NCBI GenBank assembly: GCA_021186555.1
Contig: JAJKFL010000005.1
Span: forward strand, 26,724,635 to 26,788,634
Source of the DNA: Reticulitermes speratus
Lineage: Eukaryota > Arthropoda > Insecta > Blattodea > Rhinotermitidae
Direction of reading: 5' to 3'
DNA length: 64,000 nt
The first letter of the stretch is position 1. Each line of letters begins with the position of its first letter. The notes below the pieces were generated by a model, which searched no databases, was not told where the DNA came from, and saw only the letters and a program-made list of their open reading frames with translations. The position numbers were made by a program, and so were the translations under genes. This document shows, in pieces, positions 34,840 through 46,475 of this stretch.

Positions 34840-34960
34840 ATTCAGTCAGTAAGTCAGTTGGTCAGTTGTTTAGTTATTTACTGACTTACTTCCTCACTCA
34901 CTCAATCACTCACTTATTTACTTACGAACTTGCTACTTACTTACTTATTTACTTAGATAT
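34840..34960 (+). repeat. degenerate (ACTT)n/(CAGT)n microsatellite
   Basis: Imperfect CAGT, ACTC and ACTT units over about 120 bp. Confidence 0.65.
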
Positions 34961-34969
34961 AACGACTCT

Positions 34970-36204
34970 TAGATATTAGGAAGAAAACCTGTAAGAACTT
35001 GAGCAGAATAAATTGGAGGATTCTCAAGCATTTTACTTCTAGGTCACTTTGTCAAATACAATAAACTTAAGCAAAGTATAAAAATTTATACTTCAGGTCC
35101 TCCTCCTCCTGTCCTATCAACGGTTGTAATAAAGTGATTAAGAAAGTGTGATAATAGTGTTGCATTCCCCCTTCCCTCTTATTAATCTTTGATGATATAA
35201 GATTTAATAAGCTATCGTAATTGAATTTCCTAAAGAGCAGACCTTTCTAATTATAATCATAGGCCTTTCCCCAGATTTATTGCTTTCATACGTGACGTTG
35301 CAGTAGATCTATACATGAGGGGAAATATGAAAGCAGTTTGTAACTGTTTAAACTCCCTTGGAATTCATGATTTAGGAGTCTGTGAGGAAAACAGAATAGA
35401 TTCATCTTATCTTACACGGCGCATATTTATCCTTTGCCACAGCAGCAACTGATGTTTGCACTGAATGCCTCTGGCGTTACTTCTACTCATGCCGTACGAT
35501 TATAATACTCGTATTTATAGTAAAGTAATCAGCAGACTCCATGGAATGAGGTCCTTGTTGAGAAGGTAATTAGTCGTTCACGTAGCAAAGAAGTTTTCCC
35601 CCATTTTATCTAACCAAAATTTTCATTACCGTATTCAAAATTGCCAACTTTTGTGCCATAGGCTGATCTAGACTCATTCAGCCTACAAATTTCCTGCCTA
35701 GTTCTGTAAGATTCGTGCTAATGTTATCCTACCATCTACGCTCATAGCTTAGCTTACACACCATCATTATTGTCATTATAAACAACGTTATAGATCAAGA
35801 TATTTTTCTGTTCCAGTTCCAATAATTAAGCTTTACCTCACATCACTGTTTGAACACCCCTGGCATCTACTCGTATCTTTGGGTTTACTTTAACTCAGCA
35901 GCCTCGGGATACTTTTATCAGGCATTTCTTTTGCTTGTTATGACTGTTTATTTTGATATATTTATTATGTTGTTTTATATTTGTCTCAGTTGTTTACTAC
36001 TCGTAGTTTCCTTACTTTTAACCAAACGTCCCGTCAGATATTCAACCGCATCCGTGGCCAATCAGTTCACAAGATACTTATTTGATTTCTAGTATTTTCT
36101 AATCATCTACGGTCTCCAACGTCATTCCTTCTTCAACCAAAACGTCATATGTGATATTTGACGTTCTCGTGGCTTTGGATTTTAAGATCACTCCCTCCTT
36201 GTAT
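34970..36204. other. gene-free stretch, nothing recognised
   Basis: No recognised gene or repeat. The frame at 35850-36092 is hydrophobic but has no family features. Confidence 0.4.
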
Positions 36205-36830
36205 TAACATATTTTGCCAAGACCCTAACTGTCTTCTTTCTCCTATTACTATACGTTCAGGATCCTGCCTTCTTTCTCATATTACCTTATCTTCCCTAGT
36301 GCCTAACTGCTTCATTTCTCGTATTACTATATCTTCCCAAAACCCTAATTGTTTTCTTTCTCTTATTACTATCCTATATATTTTCAGGATCCTGCCTCCT
36401 TTCTCGTAGTCCTGTATCTTCCCACAATTCTATCTGCATTCTTTCTCATATTACTATATCTTCCCAAGACTCGAACAGCCATCTGTCTCGTATTACTTTA
36501 CATTTTCAGGATCCTGCCTCCTTTCTCGTAGTCCTGTATCTTCCCACGATTCTATCTGCTTTCTTTCTCATATTACTATATGTTCCCAAGACCCTAACCG
36601 CCTTCTTTCTCGTATTACTCTATCTTTCCAGGAACCTAAGTGCCTCCTTTCTCTTATTATTTTATCTTCCCTAAACCCTAACTGCGTACTTTCTCTTATT
36701 ACTCTTTCTTCCCGAGGCCATAAGTGCCTAATTACTCTTATTACTTTATCTTTCCTGGATCCTAACGGCCTCCTTTCTCGCATTACTTTATTTTGCCTTA
36801 CATCCTATGTGCCTCCTTTCCTACATCCAA
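36205..36830. repeat. 42-bp minisatellite, about 15 units, open on the minus strand
   Basis: Units like TTTCTCGTATTACTCTATCT...CCTAAGTGCCTCC repeat with a 42-bp period. A higher-order repeat of 122 bp (near three units) is visible from 36381 to 36503. Because 42 is a multiple of three, minus-strand frames carry a 14-residue repeat (RERRHLGSWKDRVI type, 36568-36783). Plus-strand frames are open in places too. I consider the frames a by-product, since there is no start context or flanking coding. Confidence 0.85.
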
Positions 36831-36941
36831 TGTCATAGTATATAGTACGAGTATAGTATAGTAAAGTGTGGGTCGGGCCCTTACGGTCCCGATGCACGTA
36901 GGCCTTTGACAGGCCCTTTGTGCCCCTTAACTAAGCCTAAG

Positions 36942-37163
36942 TCACAGGAGCCCTGTCCTTGTAATAAAGGTCCAGATGGCCCCTAGACTTAGTTGTTTAA
37001 TGTTTTCAATGTCATCCTGGACATTTAATTTTCCAAAGCAGTCAAATTGTAAGTGCATGTCACTCTGTTGTCTCTCTGTAACTGCTTTTTCAATAACTTC
37101 GCGTCCACCCTTCAAGCCCAGAGGCCGTGTCTTGTCCATTTTTGTTTTTGGCAGCCACGACAC
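36942..37163 (-). other. unrecognised 73-codon frame
   Basis: Minus-strand frame starting MSWLPKTKMDKTRPLGLKGG and ending FITRTGLL. It has balanced, charged composition, unlike most random frames here, and the local DNA is richer in G+C. I do not recognise the family. It could be a fragment of a transposon protein or chance. No upstream promoter or splice signal was judged convincing. Confidence 0.3.
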
Positions 37164-37169
37164 ATCTTT

Positions 37170-39485
37170 AACACTTTATAGAACACTGATTTTACCGTAT
37201 ATATCACGGCCTTTAACATTAAAATAAATCTCGTCATTCTATTTACAGAATATATTTATGTGTTTGTACGATTTTTGGAATAAACAGCGATTATAGCATT
37301 AAATATTGCCCTTGTAATGAAAATTCCATGTTTTCTGTGAATTAGGAAATCATTTTTGAATAATCTGTAGATTATCTTCGGGATTCAAGTGGTTAAAACA
37401 AACCTTGCATTGAAGTGGTTAGGTTGGTGCGTGATACTGATAATGTGCTCGTTAATTCTGCAGTTAGACGTGCTCGTCACACTATCCACGTACCCTGAAC
37501 TAGGCCATGAACGTATACATATACATATAATTTATCATTGAGAGTCGTCCTTCAGTATCTCATGATTCTACTTAACCTTACAAGCTGAAACAGTGCTGTA
37601 AAACAACAAACATTCGGTCAGTCTAGAAGCCTCGCCACTGTTTCTTTTCACCCTATTGTAGCTAGTCATTACACAAAGCTGGGTTGTAAACAGACACGCT
37701 GCCTCACGTTGGATAAGTGTAATGTTTAGGACAGAGATGTGATGCGTGACACTTATTGTTGCAGACAGCAGGACAGGCGAGAATTGCCGATGTGAGCCGG
37801 GGTCGCGGGTTAACTTCCAAAGAAGAATGTAACCTAAGAAGCAGGCGAGATCAATTAACAGATTAAACAAATATAATTTTAAATGGATGAATTAATTCGA
37901 ATGGCTACCTATGTTATCATATTCCTGATATTTTATTTAAGTTATGAGGACAGTCGTATGGATTATATTCATTTACATATGCCTATTTATGTTTTACTTA
38001 ACAACACTTTCAGTTGGACAACGTTGTATAGCATAAAATTATAGGAAGGTTATTAAGGCAATACGTGGAATAAAGTGGGCGTAGTCTAATATATTATCTC
38101 TGTACTTACCCGAACGAATTAAGAAAAACCCCGAAACAGAGGTAAGAAGCATGCTACTCTTTGTTCGCCCACGCTCATAAATTATGTCGTTATGTTAGAT
38201 TAGGTTGAGAAGACTGGCATTAAGTTGGTGTGCAATATGTGTTCGTAAATTTGTTTGCTTTTACAGTTTATGCATGTCGTACATGCAGCCGCTACTGTCA
38301 TTTTATTTCCACCATTATTCTTGTGTAACATGTCGATATCGCCGAGTCGAGTTCGTCTTTATAAAGAACCCCCCTGTCAGTCTTCATGGGAGAATGTCCA
38401 AGCCCGAAAACTTTCCGTACATGCTGAAGAAAAACACATTCCTGCTCCCAATGGAATTTGATCTACGATCGTCCAGCCTAATCTAAATATGTATGGATTG
38501 TATTAGTTATTTAGTTGTTGGTTGCTTCTTTGCTCGCTCGCTCGCTTTTTCTCTGTTTTACTAGGAGATTTGAGGCTCTGACTGCGGCGTTGATGAAATC
38601 AAAATCTTCTGCTCTGTGACGACTTCGGGTTTGGTAAACAGTTTCGGAAGTTTCTAAGCGTTACTTAATGACCTACTTACGTATCCTACTTGAGTGTAGC
38701 TTTCTTCTTTCTTTTTTTCTCACTAGCTCTTTTTTACAAATAAAATTTCCTGTAACAAGAAACGTTGACACGCCCTTTTTTTTCTGAGAGAATACTGCAA
38801 CCCCCCAACATTTCAGATAACATTGATACCTCTATGGTCTGGAAATACTGTGCTCCTATTCCATCCATGTATTGTTCAAAGCTCCTCACTCCCCTCCTTG
38901 TAGGTGAACCAATAGATTACAGTGCATCAATTTATCTAACTGCGTCTCTATACATTTTAGTCAACTTTCGGATATCTTCCCATTCAATCACAATGCATCA
39001 CTCCTCAGAGCTTGGAAGATGCCCCTCCGGTTTCACGAAGACACTTCTCAGCGTATTCGAGATGGAAATAAACCGGTAGAACATTACACTGTAATAAGGT
39101 GCGAAAATGTCTTTTCAAAATTATGAAGATACTCAGTCGTCAGTTTAAAAGTCCGAGGGGTGATAATGGCATATTAGAAAGGCAATAGACAATACAGGGA
39201 AAGTGCGTCATGGGTTCATTAATAATGCGTGTTAAATTAAAGTTTTTTGGACACAGAAAGTGCTGCTGCTTTCGGCGTACTGTGGAGTTAAGTATTTAAA
39301 AATGATGGAAATCCATAGTTATTCTCTCGAAGGAACCACAAATTAATAATTATAAATCACGAAAACAAACCTTTGCGCGTTCTTGCCTCGGTGCGTATAG
39401 AGATGTTGAGTTAGAGAATATGCTGACAGTATGTAGCAACAAATAATTAGCTAAATGGCCGTCTGATACAACTTTATATTTATGT
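37170..39485. other. gene-free stretch, nothing recognised
   Basis: About 2.3 kb with short open frames on both strands (37568-37870, 38205-38486, 38765-39079). None shows a domain motif. Confidence 0.4.
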
Positions 39486-39955
39486 ACTACAAGCAAGCTA
39501 CGTGTTTCATTACTTCGGGACCATCACCAGGTTTGTATATAAAAATTTTAAATAAATGTAAAAGTGTAATCATATTACTCACATTACACGTTTTTATCAC
39601 AATTAGTTAATTTTAAAATGACTTCGTAGTAGCTTAATCCTTAGGAGTTGTGTTTTTGTTATATTCTTATTTTGTCTTTTAAAATATCAACTATTGAAGA
39701 CAAATTTTTATCCAATACATCCAGATGATTACATTAATTTTTATTTTATATTTTTAATTAACATAATAATTTGGACTTTATATATACTTGAGAAAATTGT
39801 GCCCTAATAGTTGAAATTTTAAAAGATATAATAAGAATATAACAAAAACACAACTTCTACAGATTAGGCTACTCTGATGACATTTTACATTTAACTAATT
39901 TTAATAAAAACATGTGATATCTCACAAAAATAGGAGTGTATATGTAAGTTTGCGC
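39486..39955. mobile_element. foldback element with decayed ribozyme-like motif
   Basis: The left arm about 39590-39695 (AGTTGTGTTTTTGTTATATT, TCTTTTAAAATATCAACTA) pairs with the right arm 39808-39910 (TAGTTGAAATTTTAAAAGAT, AATATAACAAAAACACAACT). Outside the left arm, minus-strand 39491-39535 has a CTGGTGA...GAAACACGTA series. That resembles the hammerhead arrangement but with a changed core and poor stem I. The right-hand counterpart is eroded. Confidence 0.7.
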
Positions 39956-41144
39956 TTTTACTTTAAATTTTTGTACACAAGCCTGATAATTGTCCGGAAG
40001 GACTGAAGGTTATGGCTTCGTTATAGTCACAAATATGTAGTTGTGTCAGACGGTGACTTAACTGACTATTTGTTATCTGTTGGGAGCACATCGGAATGAC
40101 GTACATCAAATTGAAAGTGCGTAGGTTTCGCTCGCCTGCAGAAACGCGCGGACACGACGCACCATTTTCGCGTGTGTTGCAGGAGGAATTGCAGCAATTT
40201 CCTTCGCAGTATTTCTTTTCAGGTCGTGTATAATGCAAGGTTGGTTTTTTAAACACCCTACCGTTCCGCAGCCACCTCAGGAAGAACTTTAGCTGAGTCG
40301 TCCCAGGTTACTTTTCCATCTGCAAATTATTGCGTGATGTATAAGTTTCTCGTCGAAACCTGCGTCACTCATATCATTTTGCATTTCATGCGTTGTACAG
40401 ACATCAGATTCATGTTTCACGCTATACAGGAAATGCCTATGCCGAATTTTCTTAAAACCTCCTAGCAATACAAAAACTGTGAGGCTTCCCATTATAATCC
40501 ACATGTAAGGTATCTCCGTGAACTTCATTCAGCATTTTCTTCTAGTGCTTTCTCTCCCTTCCTAAAAACGGCCCCTTTAGCACGCCTTCTACCCCTCAAA
40601 AGCCAAGTCTTCACGTACTCAAGAGAGTTAAACGCCTTACTAATTTGATGAAGGATAAAAGTGATAGATGATCAATTTGAAGAGAAGCACGTTGAGCTAA
40701 TGTAGGAATTCTTAAATTAATTCCACTGAAGCTAACTTCACATTAGACTAGTGATACTTGAATCGTTATAGCAACAGAAACAGTGTTTGAAGATGTGCAG
40801 AAACTGACTTGCTTTGAGTCTTCAAATTCTCTGTTAAGCCCTAACACAGGGTCTGCTACTAAACCAAATTATTCTGCCCTTTCCTAGATATTAATACGTC
40901 CATAAATACATTTCCTGCCATATGTACAATCTTGTTTCCCAATCAGCGGAACTCCTTAATTAAAGTTTCGCTTTCCTCTTTTGACAGCGTAATCAATGCA
41001 AATAACCTTGACTTCATACTATTTATCCGACTCCACACAAATTATTTACTCGTTTTTGTAGGTATTTTAATAGCCTTCAGGTTTATTCCAATAAATGGCT
41101 TTCGGTACTTGCCTTCTGAGCATCACAGTGAAATGTCCCTGAGT
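39956..41144. other. gene-free stretch, nothing recognised
   Basis: No recognised gene or repeat. Confidence 0.4.
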
Positions 41145-41380
41145 CAGGGCTAGCCTTACAGGCGCTCGAGCAGATCGGACTTACAGGGCGTCAAAATCTG
41201 GGGGAGAGAGACGAACGCGAAACAGACGATTGTGTATACATTTTTTGCTTATCTTGTACTGAAATTAATTAATGTATTTAACAAACAACCTACTTTCCCG
41301 GCTCTTGCTTTTTGCTTGAACAGCCTTGTATCATATACACATACTCTCACTTCCAACTTGTTGCACAGTATTTATTATTT

Positions 41381-41430
41381 ACTGCTCCTACATGTTTCGG
41401 CCACAATACTTTGCCATCTTCAGGGATCTA
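41381..41430 (-). ncRNA. type I hammerhead-like motif
   Basis: Minus strand: GATCC, CTGAAGA (41417-41423), GGC...GCC stem II with a large loop, GAAA (41395-41398), CATGTA, GGAGC. The core is complete, and stem I has at least three pairs. Solo arm inside the hAT copy. No inverted partner found. Confidence 0.55.
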
Positions 41431-42760
41431 CAAACTTCTTAGACGTATACAGAATGTATTTCAAGTAGTCATACGTAAATGGTAAAAATGTATGTATTGG
41501 TTTCTGTGTATAATTACATACAAATTTAAAATTGTGGTGTCAATCTACAATTAGGTACAATGTTAAAATTATATTAAAATTATTCTTAGAATTAAATTTA
41601 ATTAATTAATTAAGTAAAATTAAATAACTAAAATTATAATACAAATAAGATGTTAAATTTGCGTTATGTGCCGTGTCCAAACATCCATGTTTGTGAAATA
41701 ATCTTCGAATTAATTTTCTATCGAAAGATCCCAAGTCGTAGACACTACATGTGTGCACTAGTTGCACGGAAAATTTATAACATTACGCTTGTATCACTTT
41801 ACAAAAGTTCAAGCGCTCTTTTGCCCAGGTGCCTATTTTTTTTTTTTTTTTCGTAACAGTACAGGGTGACGAAGATGACGATTCTGGAAAGTAATGGAGG
41901 TCACTGCAAGAAATAATGCAGCAGACCACACTCTTGTGAGCTTGTGAGCGAAAAGGAAACACTGGAATGGGAAAGCGATGAGTGAAAATAAGTTGCTTTT
42001 CTTCGGCTGACTGTATATGTACGTATATATATATATATAAACGGAGAAATATTTGAATTTGACATGGAAGTCGTAAGTGCATGAAAGTAGTGCTTTACAA
42101 TGCCAAACATCCCTCTCATTTATTACGGCACGACTCGTATTTAAACATACCTAACTTGCGTAATTTGACGTACTGCGTCATGTTGCCGACACACATGGAA
42201 CAAACGAAAATAAGGTAATAAAATTAGTGAAGTGGTCTTGAGGTTTACCACTGTTATTGACGCCAATGGTAAGAGGCTCACACATATTGTACTGAACTTC
42301 TTGGGTGAGAATGAACGTGTTAAAATGTTGTAGAAGACAAGGGTTTGTCAATGTAGCCAACATAAAGAACAAAGTGGTGCAGAAAATATTTTTACATGAA
42401 AATCCAGTGGAATTTTTATGGCATGCAAGCGCCATAGCTTGAATCTTTTCCTGTGCGATGGAGCGGAATCATCTTTAGAGTCTCTCACTGGTATCTTGGG
42501 GAGAATGTAATCTCTATTTTTTAACTCGATTAACCGTTGGAAGATCGTAGCTAATCATGTAAAATCTTTTATCTTAAAGCGACACACGTTGGGAGAGGAA
42601 AATTGCGAGTTTAAAAGCAGTTATATACCAGATTCCCGACGTCCACAGTGTACTTATCAATCTTGATGAGAGTTAGGAAAGACGCGATCCGACATTGCTC
42701 ACAAAGCTAGTACTCTGTCTCAGCAGTTGAAGTATTTCAATTTTCAATTTTACTAGTCGT

Positions 42761-43640
42761 ATGGTCCAAGTCAACGTCCTCACGGAATTTGTAAAGAGCG
42801 AACCCTTTTTTGTGTGCAAGTTCTTAGAGTTTGCTGAATGTTGCCATGGATCCCTGAAAGCACGTAAAGAAAATGGTTTACAGAGAGCTATTTTAGCACC
42901 TACGGAGGTTCATAAAGATATTGAGTTACAACCTGATATTCAAGGTGTTAAAAAGAGCATGACACGTGAAACGTCATTGTGACTATGAAGCTCACGATAA
43001 GCAAATCTTGACACCAGAGAAGAAAGTTGAAGTTGAAATTTTCAACACTTTCCTTGATACTGATATGATGTCAATTAAAATAAAAAAGACTCGAGAAATT
43101 ACATAAACACATGGGAACCTGTGGCCCCTGTACATTGCTATGAATTACCGAAAAAGAAGACCTGATGGAACGCTGTTCAGATCTCCAGTTGGCTTTCAAC
43201 CTTTAGTTCGGATGCAGATATTGAAAGAGCCCCTCCATGTGATTCATTACTTTACATGCAACTTTTGCGAAGTAGCTTAGAATTCTGACGCCACTAAATA
43301 TTTTAAATTTAATTAAGAAATTAAACACGGAAGAACTGTACCCTCATGTTGGTTTCTTTCAGAATTTTGTTAACTGTGTCAGTTCCCATCGCCGGAACTG
43401 AAAGGAGTTTTTCCAAACTTAAACTCATTAAGACTCATTTAAAATCATCTATGTTTGAGAAAGATGAGTTCTGTAGCTACTGTTCAACTGAAAACACCAC
43501 CGCCCAAAGCAAACGTTTATCCGAATTAATGAAAACTTTTGCAGACGTGAAAGAGAGAAAAGTCAACTTTTCCTTGAAGAATTCTGTAAGTAGGTATCTA
43601 TTTTCGACACATTGCACATTTCCACTCAGTGTAGTGTGAT
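42761..43640 (+). pseudogene. hAT transposase remains (ZMYM1/TTF-type clade)
   Basis: Three consecutive blocks in the order of the C-terminal half of hAT transposases are visible. First, LTEFVKSEPFFVCKFLEFAE and RKENGLQRAILAPTEVHKDI (42780-42930). Then, in another frame, HCDYEAHDKQILTPEKKVEV and EIFNTFLDTDMMSIK (about 42972-43080). Last, the dimerisation region LRILLTVSVPIAGTERSFSK-like, with VPIAGTERSFSKLKLIKTHL and a short AELIK-type tail (43346-43600). At least two frameshifts and several stops separate them, and the N-terminal DDE part is absent. A dead copy. The clade assignment comes from the SxxRSFSKLKLIK-type motif and the DYE block. Confidence 0.8.
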
Positions 43641-43799
43641 TAATTTTCTTATAACGCACATATTTATTAAGAATGTTACGCACCGTTAAAAATAATGTGA
43701 AAACATTTTGTAAACAATAAGGAGGGGTAGCGGCTAGTGGGGCACGCAAAATGTATTTCGCACAGGGCACCAAATGGCTGAGGCCTGCCCTGCCTTTTA

Positions 43800-44170
43800 T
43801 ATCTGAGAGACTTTTCTTTTGAGAATTTCGTCTTTTTCTCTTTGCGCTATATAGACCGTACATTTCCAGTTCTACAATTCTAGCGAAAACTCTGAAAACT
43901 CCCATAAAGTGTCCAGAAATTAAACCAAGTTTTCAGTGAATGTTGAAGTTCCGTTTTAGTTCCTCATACGTGGCTCTTTCTACGCTGTCTTTCGAATCAT
44001 CAGCATTCGCTTTGCCGAAATATTTCGTAAAGCACTCTAAGACAACTTGCTTCAATAATGGCGGCAATTTACATAACATATATGACACCAATAATTACGT
44101 AAATTGTATTGACCGCTTATAATGATGTAACTACAGGAGTTAGACATATCTTCTTAGAACTCTGTAAGTA
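43800..44170. other. gene-free stretch, nothing recognised
   Basis: No recognised content. Confidence 0.4.
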
Positions 44171-44182
44171 AAGGTGATTGTG

Positions 44183-44479
44183 GGGGCTGTGCCATGGCTC
44201 AGGCGGCTAGTCACCGGCCTCCCACTGCGGAAACCCGGGTTCGATCCCGGGTCAGTCTATGTGGGATTTGTGGTGGACAAAGTGGCACTGAGACGGATTT
44301 TCGCCCGAGTACTTCGGTTTTTCCCCTGTCAATTTCATTCTACCGGTGCTCCATTACTTGGAAGAATAAAAAAACTCATCATCTTTCTCTTCATCTTCAT
44401 CACAGGGTTGCACAATAAGCCTTAAGGCTGCGGTGTGTTCGCAGCTTCTGCTGCGGGGCCCTTCTCCACAAAAAAAAAG
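44183..44479 (+). mobile_element. SINE S2, complete, with target-site duplications
   Basis: The head has box A TGGCTCAGGCGG and box B GGTTCGATCCC. The body is as at 20318, with the tail AAGGCTGCGGTGTGTTCG, CTGCGGGGCCC and an A run. Target duplications AAGGTGATTGTG (44171-44182) and AAGATGATTGTG (44480-44491) agree at 11 of 12 positions. Good evidence for retrotransposition. Confidence 0.93.
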
Positions 44480-44494
44480 AAGATGATTGTGCCA

Positions 44495-45590
44495 TTCTAC
44501 ATACCATGCCCTACGTAGTATAGAGGAGCATTAAGTTCTGGGTTTGTCTTGCTAGGTCTCGCCTATCAAAGGTGTTGCCGCACGTATAGTGCAGTTATTT
44601 CCCATCGTTAGTTACAGGGGATATGTTACGTATCTCTTTGTTGGGAACGGCTTTAGACTCTAGAAGTAACTTCTTCAAAAACCATCCCTGAATATTACAG
44701 TTCAGCCCGGAGCATTCATGTGTTACAAACGCCTCATTAGAAATGGAGTGAACTTCTCTTAGCTTGAGATGGTAACATTCCCCCTTGAGCTTTTTGAAAC
44801 ACAGCTTCGTGATCATTTCTTGCCCTCCAGTTTTGTGTTACGTATCTCGCAGAAACAGACTTTTCTTATTAACCATTACAATGATTTTACGTGACGAAAG
44901 ACGGACGGACTTCAGATTTGGCTACTTTTTTCTTGTTATGAAGAAACACTAATATTATCATATCAGTAAATTTGGTCCCTTATCTCCCCCTTCCAAATCA
45001 GCTAATTTCTAACTAATCCATGGATGCCATTAAATTAGATTTCAACATCATTCTGCTACAGGATATCTCTCCTTAATTTCAGCCGTCACTAATGCCAACA
45101 TGGCGGCCCTGTGACCTTCCTAGGCAGAAATAAAACTAATATCACAAGGTAGAATCCTCAAATTTTGTTAAAGTTATGTTTATTGTAGAATGTGGAAAGC
45201 AAACGAAAACGTAGTAACATATTCGAGAGATTTTACTGTTTTCTCTGCACTGGCAATATAGGTAATGGACTATTTGAAATGCGAAGTGTTTTCGTATAGA
45301 TAAATATTTAAACATTTCTGCCCATAAATAAATGCTTGCTATATTTTTTTTCTTTTTACCGATTTTTTCTTACACCGCATACTCAAATATATAAATCGTA
45401 GTAAACAATATGGCGTTTATTATTTTCTAGTATTCATTTTCTTACATCAAAGAAGGGTAATTTGCTATTTCTTCTGCTCTGTTATTAAGTGCAGGATAGT
45501 AATTTTTTTAACGTTGCTCGTACTGCGCAATGTCATATAATTCATTTTATAAAATCAATAATTTGCACATATATATACATAATATTAAAC
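44495..45590. other. gene-free stretch, nothing recognised
   Basis: No recognised gene or repeat. Confidence 0.4.
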
Positions 45591-45635
45591 CACTCCTACA
45601 TATTTCGGCGGTCGACCGCCACCATCAGGGAGCTA
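45591..45635 (-). ncRNA. hammerhead-like motif, perfect stem II
   Basis: Minus strand: GCTCC, CTGATGG (one core position off consensus), stem II GGCGG-UCGA-CCGCC (five pairs), GAAA, TATGTA, GGAGT. Stem I has four or five pairs and stem III uses a wobble pair. The strongly paired stem II argues for selection or recent descent from an active copy. The core change would be expected to weaken it. Confidence 0.55.
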
Positions 45636-45639
45636 CACC

Positions 45640-46399
45640 ATTCTTTAAAACCTAATGAATTATGATACATTTTGTAGTGTTAAAATAATTAGCGTCATTA
45701 TAAGTCGCAGCCTTGTTAAATTATAGATATAAAATAGAGACATATGGTAAGCATAACATTAATACAAAATTTGTTTTATGTTGCCCCGTTAGCAGTTTTA
45801 CTAATCCTAATCTAATTAGCATGTTTGCAGTAGCAAGTATGCTGCAGCGTGCTATGTCCAAGACCGGTTCGTATGATGTTGTTATGTAGCACTATAGCAT
45901 AAGCGTACTGTAAATTCCGACTATTTGATGAAGTTTTGCATTCTGCTTGATGGCATATGGACGTCTATGTTGTATGATCCAGTATAGATCTAGTCCCTGT
46001 GTTGTGCTGCGTATTGGTGTAAGATGCCGGGGCTAACTTACTGCTGGTAGTACTAGTGAAGATACTGCAGTGGTAAGTAATGCAGAGACTGTCATTTGAG
46101 CAACTTCCACCTCAAAAGACCGAAAATGTTGCTAAAATAGTTATTTTAGTCATACAGTTATTTAACCAGGGAATTACTGAGGATAATGGGTCTATTACTG
46201 TTACGGCAGCTAACAAAACCGTTTGCTTTCGAACACATTTAAATCAGACCGGCTTGTACTTTTTAAATTTCAAGTCGCTCTGATACCTCAAGTTTCTTGT
46301 TTATATTTTCATATACCCTCTCTTCACTCTATGGCCCTTCGTGGAGGACGGCCTCCTTGAACATTGAAGTAAAGCAAAGCAGATACAAATCAAGATTTA
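45640..46399. other. gene-free stretch, nothing recognised
   Basis: No recognised content. Confidence 0.4.
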
Positions 46400-46475
46400 A
46401 TTTTTCCGGGATGTTACGCCGTGTCGAGTGGTAAATGATTACCGATATGTCTTAAGGCTCGAAGTGCTTTTAATT
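46400..46475 (-). repeat. GAAACGTCGG-type repeat, solo outer arm
   Basis: Plus-strand CCGGGATGTTACGCCGTGTC, GAGTGGTAAATGATTACCGA matches the outer block of the family (GGGATGTTACGCCGTGT...TTACCGACG). The core beyond it is lost. Confidence 0.5.

Larger units (their letters stand above)
41145..43792 (+). mobile_element. hAT DNA transposon copy, degenerate
   Basis: The left end CAGGGCTAGCC (41145) and the reverse complement of the right end CAGGGCAGGCC agree at 10 of 11 positions, and CAGGG is a usual hAT terminus. Transposase remains are at 42761-43640 near the right end. The flanking octamers CCCTGAGT and CCTTTTAT match at only four positions, so a target duplication is not proven. The left half seems to have been replaced or invaded by other repeats (for example the ribozyme-like motif at 41381). 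Boundaries are therefore moderately sure. Confidence 0.6.

Noticed and set aside
36205-36830. Regular spacing considered as a CRISPR-like array
   Set aside because: Units are contiguous 42-bp tandem repeats without unique spacers, in a eukaryotic context.
43477-43905. 142-codon minus-strand frame
   Set aside because: It is largely antisense to the hAT transposase remains and has no features of its own.
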